From contig JAEVHH010000003.1 of assembly GCA_017607445.1 (NCBI GenBank), positions 6,138,001 through 6,202,000 of the forward strand: a DNA stretch of 64,000 nt, in the 5' to 3' direction. A model generated the notes under the pieces. The model was not told the DNA's origin. It was given only the letters and a program-made list of their open reading frames with translations, and made no database searches. Below, one piece after another: positions 11,211 through 22,635 of the stretch; within the stretch, counting starts at the first letter, position 1; the number at the start of each line of letters is the position of its first letter. A program made the translations under genes and the position numbers. The DNA is from Histoplasma ohiense. Taxonomy: Eukaryota > Ascomycota > Eurotiomycetes > Onygenales > Ajellomycetaceae.

Positions 11211-13873
11211 AGTATAAGGCAAGTCTGTAAGTTTGGCTACTGTGATCCGTTTTACCTGGATGATTGTAATCAGCGAGCTAATAATGCGGAGAACGTCGAT
11301 AGATTGTCTCCGCTCCTAGTTATATGTGGTCATCATGAACGATTGGAAATGGATGGAATGCGGGTGTCATTCATAGGATAGTTAACCTTTGTTCAGGCAT
11401 CTCTTTGCTGGCAGTGTTGTATTTCGAATGCGAGGGTTAGAGCTCTTCGGAGAAGCTGTTTGGATAAGGAGGTGGGACGTTTGGAAAACGGTCATTTCAA
11501 GCTAGATTTGCGGATCAAAGTGGTAAAGTTATCTTTGTGTGAGGAAAACTGAAGTGGATGCCTTGCTTCGATTTCGGATTCCTGTCATAAATATTATCAG
11601 TCAAAGGTATTTTACCAGTAATGCATTGGTGATATTCAAAAACCAAAATCTCGGAACAAGCGTGCAACTATCTATACCTGGACTTGTAGACATTGACCAG
11701 TGCAATATGTATTAGCACACATGATTGACTGGCCAGATATAGGTGCTAGATGACAGCCATGTCTGGATGCCGAGTTGATAGGCTCTTTGTATTAATATCT
11801 GCGAAAACGAAGAAGTGGAAGAAAATAGAGCAATTGGGGAAATTCAGCCGGCCGGATCAGGCTCAACGGTTCACTGATTCCACTTCCATGCCCCTGAAGT
11901 AGCATATGGCTATGAGACCGCTTGGCCCGGTTACTCTCGAGATTGTACTGGATATACCAGTGCACCTAGGGTTGTGAGTTGGCGTCCGATGTCCTCCCTC
12001 TTCAGGCAGGATTAGCTTCTTCACGCAATGCTTAGCCTGGTCGCGCATGACCGTCGACCAGACTGTGGCAGGTATCGTTCCTGAGACCTTACTTTCCCAG
12101 AAAAGTGATAATAATTATTTTGCTGGGGAAACCTGTAGACATCCTATCATTGATCCGAATGCATTGGCTGAATCTAGATCCCTTTTCGCAGGTGAAAACA
12201 CGAAAATCCCTGAAGTCACTCTTCCGTGCACTAATTTGTGGTCAGACCATTTCACCCCTGCTTGGAGTAAGAGTGGAAGAAAATGTGAAGTACGAGTGTC
12301 TTTGTTACCCAACGGTGTTCAGTGTTTGATTAGACTTTTGAGATAAACAGCCGCTTACTGGCTCGGTAAGTTACTAACTAGCGGTCTAGGGGTGAGTTAA
12401 CTGACACTAGTTAAGCTTGACTGCCATGTTTGTTGATCCAACAAAACCTTAAAAGGACAACATGCTTCAATTGAAATGTGATTCCCATTCTTGCAACTTG
12501 ATATTGATCCGGCTGCCAGAGATCAAATGACAGATACAGGATCTACCACCGGTTTAATATCCTGCCGCCTCTGAAGACCAAGTAAGGGCTCAGCAGAATA
12601 GACCCATATCTTCAAGAAAATAACTTTCCTTTAGATTGTTTGTTCGCCCGTGATTGAAAAAGGGTTCAACGCTGCGGAATTCGAGAGATCTTCGAAGGTT
12701 AGGTTAAGATTAGGATCTATGTTGGCATTCATGCGCTAAGAATGTGGAATCCGTTTGTTGCTTTCCAAATTTATTGTATTTTTACTTTTTCGACTCTGTC
12801 ACTATACGATCTGTTCCTTAGCTATCCATGGGCAGTTCATATGCCACTTAGATTGCTATAGCGGTATCTTGTTTTTCATTTCTTCAAATTCCACAGCTTC
12901 AACTACATGTTCTTAAATAAGCTTGTCTTTTTTTTCCATATGGACTCGGATATCAAATACGGCAAACAGGGTTGCAATGGAAATCATAAGTCATTGGCTT
13001 CATGGCTATTTTATGGCGGCAATTATATTGATCTAGATGGCTGTGAATTTGAACTTGCTGATGCTACCGAGACAAGGAATTCTCCGACACGGATTTGAAT
13101 GGAAACTTTTTACATCTCTCCGGCAAAACAATATAGTTCAAACACTTATACAAGTGCGAAAGAATGCCAAAAAGGAGCCAAATTTGTGGACGGTACCTGT
13201 AAGCCTTTCAATCCGGAGCTAGGTGCTCAATCAAATGTAGATATAGTTCTACTCTAGTCGACCTACAAGTGTCCAATGTTGAATTCCCAGAAGCATATAG
13301 CCAGGAGAATGCATACCCTGATTGCTGACTGGGATGGATTTCAATAGTGTTCGCCAAATAGATTTATATGTATAAAGTGGTATCAGAAGAAGGCGAAACC
13401 AAATCCTTCAGGCACAGATTGATAATGTGCCCATCAACCATTTCCCGCCGAAGCTAGTTTCTTAATTGAAAGAATCTCACAGAAGAAGCCTGCAGTCTCC
13501 GTTTACTGAATCTGCCTTGTGTGTACGTATTTCTGTATGAAGGAGGAAGGAAAGTTCCTCTCGTAAGAACTTTCCAGCCGTATAGCCCACCTGCGATGGA
13601 GCATGAGAACAAATAAAATATAAAGACGGCTCTGTCCAGATCACAGACCCTTATTCTGGTTGCTCGGTCAACCCTCTAGTACTATTTTGGCTTTACACCG
13701 CCAGGCGCGACAACCGCCTTCCGTATTTTCTAGCGCGCGCTCGGCAACCTCAACGCCTCTGCGCGTCACACCACACCCACATCTATGTATATCCGTCTTT
13801 CGGCTCAACGTGTCGCTTGGGAACTGCTGCTAACAGGCTTGGCTGCCTAGACTGCTTCCCACTTTCTTCTCCA
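11211..13873. other. Intergenic region upstream of HOS3
   Basis: About 2.7 kb without a supported gene. A 99-codon plus-strand frame at 12047-12346 has no recognisable domain. Close to HOS3 there is an A/T-rich AATAAAATATAAAG stretch near 13611-13625, which could serve as a TATA-like element, followed by a pyrimidine-rich leader to the ATG at 13874. A TTG-initiated extension to 13817 is open but lacks an ATG. Confidence 0.5.
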
Positions 13874-16800
13874 ATGGACCAGTCCCGACGAGAACAGCCG
13901 GGCTCGGCTGGCAACTTTCAAGGCGGGAGGTCAAACAGAGCCCCTGACGAGTTGACACCCACGTTCAATCGCCTTTCTCTTGCGACAGGTTCTGTTACAG
14001 CTGGGCCATCCTCGTCACCGTCTCCTTCGTCATACCAGTCCCCTTCACGTTCCCTTGACACCAATCACTCCCATTCTCGCCATGACTCCCCTTCTAGAGC
14101 TTTCGCCAACCATCCATCCGTTCCCCGGAGAACCCCCAGCTCCAGCTCTTTGAGGGACGAGAGAAGAGTGTCCGCTCCTTCACTACAAAAGAGATCATCG
14201 GTCAGCTCCCTACGGTCTGTACAAAACTATAGCGGTAGTGGTGTTGCCCCTCCGCGTCCTAGCCTTTCCAGACGCGCTTCTTCTAATTTCCTCGCCACTA
14301 CTTCTCCGAGCATGCGTCCCAAATCCCCAGCCCTAGAGCCTGCTCAGCCTGTGGCGCCAACGGCTACCTCGATCGCCCGAGATTATTTTGAAAAGGAGCT
14401 GGCTTTACACCAGTCTACAGATCTACAATCCAAAACACTCGTTCTTGTTCAAGATGCCTGCTATGGCCATAGGTTCTCCCGCCCAAGGACCTCCAAAGCT
14501 GGCCTAGAGCAAATTGTCGAACGACCAGAACGCCTCCTTGCGAGCATTCTTGGCGTATCGACTGCCTATATCCGCATGGGGAGACGATATGGGGGCGGTC
14601 GATTTGCCCCACACCCAGACCTTGACGTTCAATCGTTACCGATTCCCCCCTTTCAAATAAGGAAAACGACGCGCACGATATCACTTAATTCCCCTGCGGT
14701 TACCCATGTTCATGGCGCAAAATGGATGGATGAACTACAGATTATGTGCAAAGCTGCAGAGTCTCGACTCGCGTTGAATGGAAAGGAGCTTGTCCGCCCC
14801 AGCAGCTCGGGAAGGGAGAGTGGCGCAGCAAGCACACCAAAATTACACGAGGGCGATCTGTATTTGTGTCGGGAATCCTTAAATGCATTCGAGGGTGCAT
14901 TGGGAGGGGTTTGTGAAGCAGTGGACGCTGTGTTTGGACCCACTTCTATTACTCGGGCGTTTGTGAATATTAGACCACCTGGCCATCATTGCTCAGTAGA
15001 CTATCCGTCCGGGTTTTGCTGGCTCAATAATGTTCACGTTGGTATTACACACGCTGCAATGTCTCATGGCCTCACCCATGCTGCTATCATTGATTTCGAT
15101 TTACACCACGGAGACGGGTCGCAGGAGATTGCTTGGGAGCAAAATCGGAAGGCAAGTGCAGCTTCCAGGAATTCCCCATCTCATAAGAAAACGGCAATCG
15201 GTTACTTCAGTCTCCACGACATCAACTCGTATCCTTGTGAGTCTGGTGATGTAAACAAGGTTCGTAATGCTAGCGTTTGCATCGATAATGCTCATGGCCA
15301 ATCTGTTTGGAACATCCATCTTGAACCGTGGAAAACTTCTGCTGGCTTTTGGGAACTTTACAATACGAAGTACTCTATCCTCCTTGAAAAGGCTCGAAAC
15401 TTTCTACGATCCCATACACAGCGTTTGCTAAACTCTCAAAATCCTTCGCTTCCCAAAGCAGCTATTTTTATATCTGCTGGTTTTGATGCTAGTGAATGGG
15501 AAGGCGTTGGTATGCAAAGACACAAGGTCAATGTACCGACAGATTTCTATGCCAAATTCACAGCAGATATTGTGCAAATCGCAGAAGATGAAGGCCTGGG
15601 CGTTGATGGCAGAGTTATAAGCGTTTTAGAAGGAGGCTACTCTGACCGAGCTCTCATAAGTGGTGTGCTCAGCCACCTGTCAGGGCTTGCGGACGGCCAG
15701 AGAACTGGTTTTGAAAATGGTGATAACCGCCTCGCTACTGAAATGCTAAGTCGCCTTGGTTTGAATGACTGCCCTGAAACTGTCTTAGAAGAGGATTCAA
15801 CTTTTGATACTGAGTGGTGGACACTTCCGATGCTGGAAACCCTCGAACTGCTTGCAAACCCACCACCGCCTCCAACCCCGACTCGCAAGTCTCGTGAGAA
15901 GGGGCCTCCGACATATTGTTCTCCAACCCAGGCATCAGCTGCTAAGATCGTTCTGCCTTCCCGTGACCGGAGATCGATTTCATCGCAGCTTAGTGCAGGG
16001 GACAGTGGATATCCGCGTCCTCCACTCCCAGTCGTTGACTGGGCAACTGCAGCATATGAAATGTCGAAAGTTCTTATTCCTACCAATCGCCAGACTGTGA
16101 GTCTCCAGCACTCAGAATTAAAAGGTGAAAATACTCGGACAAAGCGTGACCGCCATTCAACCTCGAATGTTTCAGAGTTGAATGCGGCTGATGATCGGAA
16201 ACCAATGCAATTGAGGGAGAGAAAGCCGAAACCACCATCGCCAGAACACCTAACTACTAAGCAACCTTCAAGAGCTTCGCGAAGGGCCACCATCGCCTCG
16301 GTGAGCGACATTCCCGATGCCTCTGCCACCGAACCTCCTGAAAGTTGTAACCAAAATCCCAAGCCTGTTGATTCGCACAGTTCACGGCGCCTTAGTGTGG
16401 CGTCGACGGTGGCATCAACTGGTGGCGCCCGTAGCAGGGGCAGCGTAGAGGGAACTTCACCACCCTCCTCAAATGGGAGTAACGCCCGTAGGATAGATTC
16501 ACGCCCGGGGACCTCGAATGGGAAGTCTGGGGACCCACAAGCGGTGAAAAAACTTGGTGTCCGGACCAGTCCGAGAAAGCCATCGGCAGCTCGACAAGCA
16601 CGACCTATATGCGGTGGCCCCATTCCCCCTGTTCGCTCATCGTCTATAAACACAGATACTTCAGAGCGTGATCTCACCAATCTCTCCGCAGGTATGAGAA
16701 AGCTTAACATCAAATTAAAAGTCCCAAGCCCGGAAGAGCATGCGGCGAGAGAAGAGGAACGCAGGAAGATTGCTACTAGCAGATCCGCTTCCAGGAAATC

Positions 16801-17377
16801 CCAGACCTCGAAAGCATCCAGATCGAGCAGCACAACGGCCACCGGGAAGGTCTCAAACCCTGACACTGCGCTAGCCCAGTCTCCACCTCCGCCTCCTGTT
16901 GCTGGCACTACCCTATCCACCCGCTTCGACCCTATCAAGCAGGAAATGGCACACCTCCCTCACAAAAACTCTGATATTGAGGGAATTCCTATCCCGGACC
17001 TATCGTCTTTCCCACATTCAGCCAACTCATACAGCGGGGTGGTACGGGGGTGGCCATCCGACCCAACAACCCAGCGTACCCACATCGAGCCATCAAAAAA
17101 CCCCTCCCCTGCCAGTAAGCTGGAGCTTGACGCACCTCCCAGATCATATGCTCATATATCGCCTCCGCTATCCCCTCTATCCCTGGAGAACTCCGGCACC
17201 CATCCTCAGATTACTGTAAAGCCTCCGTCTGCCCCGCTGAGTTATCACATCGCTGCCGCTGCACAACCGTCAAATAAACAGCTCCCTGTTTTCACATCTA
17301 CCTCCGCTATACCGTTCGCCACACCTACCGCTTCCAATGCGCCTTCCGTTTTGTGCGAGGAGGAACGTAGGGAGTAA
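13874..17377 (+). CDS. HOS3: Hos3-type class II histone deacetylase
   Basis: A zinc-dependent lysine deacetylase acting on histones, related to yeast Hos3 and Aspergillus HosB. Single exon, 1167 residues from the first ATG. Residues 1-170 are Ser/Pro-rich and disordered. The catalytic domain spans about 175-610: RPERLLASILGV, the active-site His pair His371-His372 (PPGHHCSVDYPSGFCWLNN), the zinc/charge-relay motif DFDLHHGDGSQ (Asp407, Asp409, His411), the second zinc ligand Asp538 (SAGFDASEWE) and LEGGYSD with the transition-state Tyr589. All expected catalytic residues are present. Residues 620-1167 are a long disordered tail rich in Ser, Pro and Arg, with several basic clusters that could be nuclear signals. 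CpG content is normal. The gene converges with the orphan gene at 18639-20554. Confidence 0.93.
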   Translation: MDQSRREQPGSAGNFQGGRSNRAPDELTPTFNRLSLATGSVTAGPSSSPSPSSYQSPSRSLDTNHSHSRHDSPSRAFANHPSVPRRTPSSSSLRDERRVSAPSLQKRSSVSSLRSVQNYSGSGVAPPRPSLSRRASSNFLATTSPSMRPKSPALEPAQPVAPTATSIARDYFEKELALHQSTDLQSKTLVLVQDACYGHRFSRPRTSKAGLEQIVERPERLLASILGVSTAYIRMGRRYGGGRFAPHPDLDVQSLPIPPFQIRKTTRTISLNSPAVTHVHGAKWMDELQIMCKAAESRLALNGKELVRPSSSGRESGAASTPKLHEGDLYLCRESLNAFEGALGGVCEAVDAVFGPTSITRAFVNIRPPGHHCSVDYPSGFCWLNNVHVGITHAAMSHGLTHAAIIDFDLHHGDGSQEIAWEQNRKASAASRNSPSHKKTAIGYFSLHDINSYPCESGDVNKVRNASVCIDNAHGQSVWNIHLEPWKTSAGFWELYNTKYSILLEKARNFLRSHTQRLLNSQNPSLPKAAIFISAGFDASEWEGVGMQRHKVNVPTDFYAKFTADIVQIAEDEGLGVDGRVISVLEGGYSDRALISGVLSHLSGLADGQRTGFENGDNRLATEMLSRLGLNDCPETVLEEDSTFDTEWWTLPMLETLELLANPPPPPTPTRKSREKGPPTYCSPTQASAAKIVLPSRDRRSISSQLSAGDSGYPRPPLPVVDWATAAYEMSKVLIPTNRQTVSLQHSELKGENTRTKRDRHSTSNVSELNAADDRKPMQLRERKPKPPSPEHLTTKQPSRASRRATIASVSDIPDASATEPPESCNQNPKPVDSHSSRRLSVASTVASTGGARSRGSVEGTSPPSSNGSNARRIDSRPGTSNGKSGDPQAVKKLGVRTSPRKPSAARQARPICGGPIPPVRSSSINTDTSERDLTNLSAGMRKLNIKLKVPSPEEHAAREEERRKIATSRSASRKSQTSKASRSSSTTATGKVSNPDTALAQSPPPPPVAGTTLSTRFDPIKQEMAHLPHKNSDIEGIPIPDLSSFPHSANSYSGVVRGWPSDPTTQRTHIEPSKNPSPASKLELDAPPRSYAHISPPLSPLSLENSGTHPQITVKPPSAPLSYHIAAAAQPSNKQLPVFTSTSAIPFATPTASNAPSVLCEEERRE

Positions 17378-18638
17378 TACAATGAGGACCACTCAGCTAG
17401 GATCAATTCGCGCTATTTTCCCTGCTCATATCTCTATTTTGCTCTATTTGCCACTTTCACTATTTGCTTTTATATGTGCCCTTGCTATTATATGTTTAAT
17501 CATCCTTCTCTTTCTTGTCATCTGCATATCCGGCCCGCCTTGGTGTTGATTAGTTCGCTTCCATCGACTTTAATCTTCAACTACTGTTTCTTTTTCCAAT
17601 TTTTTATTTCCTTTTTGCCTTTTCAATTAGTTCGTGAGCTACTATCCCATTCCCATTGATTTTTTCCTTGTTCGTCTTTCTTTTTCCTTGCTTTCTTTTC
17701 CGTCTTAAAACTTTTGAACTATTTTATTTGTATTTTATTTTTATTTTTACTTTTTCAACCTTCCATACCCACTAGCAGCCACATCTTGTCCGGTTGTAAA
17801 AGCTTCTCTGATTTTTTGTGACTACAATTATACCCCTTGTAAGCCAAAAGCTATCTATTGTTCTAGCAAGTATGTATTTCCCCGCGCTTTACTGTAACAC
17901 TACTATGTATTTCTTCAAAAGGGAAATTGAGAAGGAACGAGATTCATTGTCTCTCGGTGTCTGAGGGAGAAGCTTCGCGATTTGGAATCAAACTCCTTTG
18001 TCGTATGGGCATTGGCGAAGAAGTAAATTTGATCTTTCTCTCTTAGCACTCTGGAGTTTGTGTCGGAGGACACGGAGGCTTTTTAACTTTTTCCTTTTTT
18101 ACTCTTTTATTTTTCGTGACGCTTAATTAATCTCCCTTTTATTTCAATCCAATGGTTAACTCTCAAAACTAATCTGGTCATCTGAATGTCTATCTAAGAA
18201 CAAGGTCTTGACTAGGTATGTGTCAAGATTGAATTTATTCTCGCCTGGAAAGAACTGGAAAAGGATGCAAGGAGGCCGCATGCGGCGGCGTAGCGCCTAA
18301 CGCTTCGCCCGCTTCTTTCCCTCCCACCAGCCAGCGCATCCATCAACGGCGCCTGCTCCCCTCCAATCGCTGGGCATCAGAAGAGAGAGAGTGGATGGTG
18401 CGAGATTTCGATAAAACTCACCAGAATGATTGAATGTGGCGACGGGGTAGGACGGGTTCCCTCTGTAGTCTCAAGTCCCACGATATAATAAATTACATCT
18501 AGTACTTCTGCGGACATTCTCGAGAAAATACCCTTCGCAGAGTAATCGAGCAGTGGCAAAGCTCATATGGAGGAGGCCTCTGACGCAAGCTATACACACT
18601 TTGGTTATCTAGACGATGCAAATCCACTCACGTGTGGA
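17378..18638. other. Convergent intergenic region between HOS3 and the orphan gene
   Basis: About 1.26 kb, pyrimidine-rich near HOS3 (T/C tracts at 17560-17760), consistent with the HOS3 3' UTR. A 60-codon minus-strand frame (18377-18559) followed by a GTGAGT could be a stray exon, but no partner exon is convincing. Nothing else was recognised. Confidence 0.5.
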
Positions 18639-20554
18639 CTAGGGAACAACTTCCCTCGCTAAAGCGTTTATTTTTGCGGCTCGAGGTGGTCTTCCTCCGT
18701 TGCCTTTTTTACGAGCCTGAGACTTTATGATCCCCTGAGGTCGGCTCTGTGAAGAGGGCTTAGAGTTGCTTTTCCTAGGCTGAGTCCTTCGTTCCCTTCG
18801 GGTGTCAGCCTTGGGTGCTGTGGTGCTTGCCTTTGATGTTTTCTGCGTTGCTTGTTGCTCAACATCTCTTAATGCCGTGGCTATGGCGTCGCGTTTCACG
18901 GTTCGACTCAGCTTCAGCTTCCCTTTCCTGGATGCCTGAGGCTTTGTGACTCCTTCGGGTCGACTGTGCGGATGACCTGGCTTAGACTTCTTTTTCTTAG
19001 AATGAGTCCTTGACTCCGTTTGGGTGGGTGCTATCAGGCTCAACTTTGCTGTTTCCAGCGTTGCTTGTTGCTGAGCTTTTTTTGATTCCATGTCAATAAT
19101 TCGTTGACTCCTGCGCAATGAACCAGTTTCAGCCAAGGACCTAGAACGTATCTTTCGTGTTGAACTGGATCCAATTTTTTCTCTCCTGGCTTGTCCTATA
19201 CTCTTGCTGCTTTGATCTGGTGGTGCCAAAGAGGTCGCTCTCAAATATTCGTGGCTAGGATGTTTAGCAGCAACTACTGGATTTACCACCCTGCGTGACG
19301 AGATTCGTGGTGAACCGGTAACTCCAATAGCACCAACCGAGCGTTGACTCTTCCTCAAAGGCTTTTCTGCACTTGGAGGCGCTGTTTCGGCATGCGATGA
19401 TCGCAATGACGTAGATTCCCTCCTTTCATCTTCCTCTCCAGTAAGACGGGATGCATCGCCAATGCCTTTATTGGTAGGCTCTGTACATTCTTGCTCAATT
19501 TGGCGAAGCTCGGCTTCTATCCATCGAATCCAACTCAAGTATTTATCCAGTTGAGATTCATCTAGTGTTCGCACATGGTGGATCCAGCCCATATCCTCAG
19601 GTATTGAAGGGTCACGCTTACCAGCCTCCCAATCTATTATATTTTGCTGTCTCCTCTTGCGTCCAGCCTCGGCTTTCTCCCTCTTGCGGGGGAGTACTTT
19701 GTGTTGATGATAATGGTATTCCTTCCAGGTGTCTATTTTGGACTGTTTTTTCTCATCAAAATTTAAGTGGATACTGCCCTCAATCCCTTCCTTTTCCCGG
19801 TAGTCGTATACAGTCTGTTGATACTCGGTGAAAATCTCCATTGTTCTCCGACTCCGTTTCTGGTGGTTTAGAAAAGCAACCCATCGATTTCGTTGGCCGA
19901 GATAGCTCTGTCCCCAGTATTCTATCATAACCTCATGTTCTCCGAAGTGATTAGTATTTGCTTGGGCCACTTCTAGTGGAAAGGCGGGCCTTCCACCCCT
20001 CTCGATTAGGAAGCCATAATCCCGCAAGTTATCTGCGCGGCGTTCCGCTCTGATGGCTTCAATCTGAGAGTCAGGACTCGATGGCCCGCTTTCGGGCGAA
20101 GTAGAGCTATGGCGAATGTCTGAACCAGAGAGTAGATTTCTGTTATGGTCGAAAATATTAAGTTTTTGGTCAGTAATCTAGATATATAGCTCTATATACC
20201 AACGATCCAAGTGGAAAACATCTCACTTAAGTTTTTCCTCCAGTTCTTTCGCATCCACACCGGAATCCAGGCCTCTCGCGTTGGCAAGCTCCCTTTCAGG
20301 TGCGCAAGGTCAGCATCCAAATCATAAGCAGGATGGTCGAACAGCAATGGCCACTGTTTCTTACTTCAATTTGTCAAAATGCTCTTGAGTCCAAATTTCT
20401 CCCGGCAAAGGTTCGATCCAACTTTCCAGCGATGTCAGCATGCGACTTTGTGGTCAAAAGCTTCATTGTTATGGAACAGAATAGGGGTGTCTTACCGTTC
20501 GCCCTGCAGGTCCTTTGCAGTTAGCTTATCGAGATCGTGAATAGATAGTTTCAT
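18639..20554 (-). CDS. Basic orphan protein, ~541 aa, three exons
   Basis: Exons are 20554-20496, 20292-20227 and 20139-18639. Intron 1 is GTAAGA...GAAAG (203 nt, CTGAC branch) and intron 2 is GTGAGA...AACAG (87 nt, CTGAC branch). The frame is restored and the protein starts MKLSIHDLDKLTAKDLQGER. Residues about 45-80 are Ser-rich. A conserved-looking globular part follows (IEYWGQSYLGQRNRWVAF, then IDTWKEYHYHQHK). This resembles a fungal family of unknown function that I cannot name. The C-terminal half is very rich in Arg, Lys, Ser and Gln (several RRSQR and KKKKSKPG patches), as in nuclear or nucleolar proteins. The acceptor of intron 1 is AAG, which is weak. It ends TAG at 18639. Its promoter lies within about 350 bp of the transposon block. 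Confidence 0.65.
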
Positions 20555-21407
20555 AACGGGCAGTACGGCGAATGGCCTTATCAACGGTGTATGATGTGTA
20601 GAGCAAGAAGCGAAAAAATAACAATAACAATAAAAACCAACAAAACAGCAGGCCAGCAGCAAGTGAACAAACACGAATGCTGGCGCTATACCAAAACACA
20701 ACAATAATAACAAGTGTTGAATAAATAAGGCTGCTTTGTTGCCCAGTGCGAGCATTGGTTTCGGAACGCTTTGCTTTCAGCAATATTCCATGAAGCCCAC
20801 CTGGGCCCCGGCTCAAAGGTGGGCGGGCAGAATCGAACACTGAATGTATATCTCTCTTTATATTATAGAAAAACCAACTTTTTTCCTGAAAAAAATACTG
20901 TAACATGACCTCACATGATATCACATGAACCCCATCAAATCCATGAACAGCTCTCTGTGGCCTGTACAGTGCTGATATTAATCTTCATTCTTTTCTTTAC
21001 AGATATTCTCTACTGTATTTACATTCTTTATACTCTTCTCTATGTTCATTACAATCTATATACATTCATTAATATACTTAATGCACCTCTGCTCAGTGTG
21101 TGGGGATTCTCATTCTCTCAGTGTATTTGAACAGTCTCAATTCAATGCATTATTCTGTACATGCTCTACATACTGTCAAGCTCAGTATTGCATATATGAG
21201 GTATGTTCAGTTCAAATCTCTCATCTGTCATTGAAGAATGTAGCTACTTCTGTGCTCAACTCACAGTAAGTTGAGCTGTCATACTGTGATGTGTACTGTG
21301 AAGATCATTCATCTCATCTGTTTCATACTGTTATTTATATCTTCAAGATCTGCACTGATTGCTGAACTCTCAATCATGAATATATCTGTAATGTCAAACA
21401 CTGTCAT

Positions 21408-22165
21408 TTGACAGCTGTCACTGCAGTTCCTGCAGCAGATGAATCTGCTGATCATATATATACAGATTCATCAGTTCAGCTGATTCTCAATGATTTCAAC
21501 ACTCAAATCAGCTCAACTATCTCTGAATCAGTTAATTCTTCAATCACTCACAGTTATCAATCTGTCCTCTGCAGCTTCCACTTCTACACTCATCATCATC
21601 AATCACTCAATTTTAATCAAATGAATGTCTACTGCTCTGTCTGCAGAGCTAAGCATTGAATTGATGAATATGTATATGAGTTGTCAAAGACTCTTTCAGT
21701 ATTTTTTATATGCTGTGCAAGAGATGCTGTGAGACTGTCATCTGTCAGAGAATTTTCATCAGAGCTATATAAACTGTTTAATGATGATACAGTCAATACA
21801 AAGTATTTTCACAGATATATTCAGAACTACAACTCTGCTCTGATATTTACATCTTTTAAATACAAATAGAATTCACATCTTGATCATCTGACTACTGACA
21901 ATCTGATGCTATTTTAAATACAGAGAGAACTCTATCATCTGTAAGAACTGTTAGAATCTGAGTCAGATGAGAATATCTGTTTTACATAAGTGTGAATTCA
22001 CAATCCACAGTTTGATGTGGATATTGTAAATAATACAGACTCTATCATACATTCTAGTGTGTTTAATTGTATTTGTACTGTGTTGTTTACTGTTTATTCA
22101 TTTGCTTTTCTATATTCTTCTGTTATGTTGTTGACTGCTAACATTTCTAAGATTAACTCTTTTAT
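21408..22165 (+). pseudogene. Helitron Rep/helicase, N-terminal segment
   Basis: Frame 0 reads VYCSVCRAKH...IDEYVYELSKT, then SVREFSSELYKLFNDDTVN, YIQNYNSALIFTSFKYK and QRELYHL. This is the N-terminal part typical of fungal Helitron helicase-like proteins: a CxxC and a Cys-rich patch, then the LYxLF and YNxALAFTS blocks. Interruptions are mostly TGA. At 22165 the frame (N S F I) continues directly into 28120 after the Gypsy-1 insertion, giving QLYQSA. CpG and CpC are nearly absent, so this is a hypermutated relic. Confidence 0.75.
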
Positions 22166-22635
22166 TGTAACAGATGTACTTCGATTAATGATCTAGCACT
22201 ATTCTAATACAGATTATGAATTGATTAAGAAAAGAAAGAGAAAAGAAATCAGAAAAAAAGATTGTATGAAGAGGGTTCTTATAGAGAAAAGTTCAGAGCA
22301 GAAGAATATCAGAAGCTGCTTCACAGTGAAGTATGAAGCAGAAGAATATTAAGAGATATGTATAAGAATTATTAGAAGCTACACAAATGTGAAATGTGAG
22401 ATGAGGGAATCATTGAGAACTACATGAAAGAATTGTTAGAGACTACACAAGTGTGAAACACTGAGTGAGAGAATATAGAGAGCTATACAGAAGAATCATT
22501 AGAAACTACATGAATGCAGAGCATGAAATGAAAGAACATTAAAAGTTACACAAGATCACAATGATCAGAAATGAGTGAATGCAGAAGAAGAGTTGATTGT
22601 ATAAGTTAATTATTAACAGATACTAATCTGTCACA
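22166..22635 (-). repeat. Gypsy-1 3' LTR
   Basis: 470 bp starting TG and ending CA. The adjoining internal side is a purine-rich tract when read on the element's sense strand (AGAGAGAGATAA), the expected polypurine tract. Confidence 0.9.

Noticed and set aside
12047..12346. 99-codon plus-strand ORF
   Set aside because: No recognisable domain or conserved motif, and a second overlapping frame of similar length exists.
15637..16938. 433-codon minus-strand ORF
   Set aside because: It lies wholly inside the HOS3 coding sequence, in the disordered Ser/Pro/Arg-rich tail, whose composition leaves the opposite strand free of stops. It lacks any domain.
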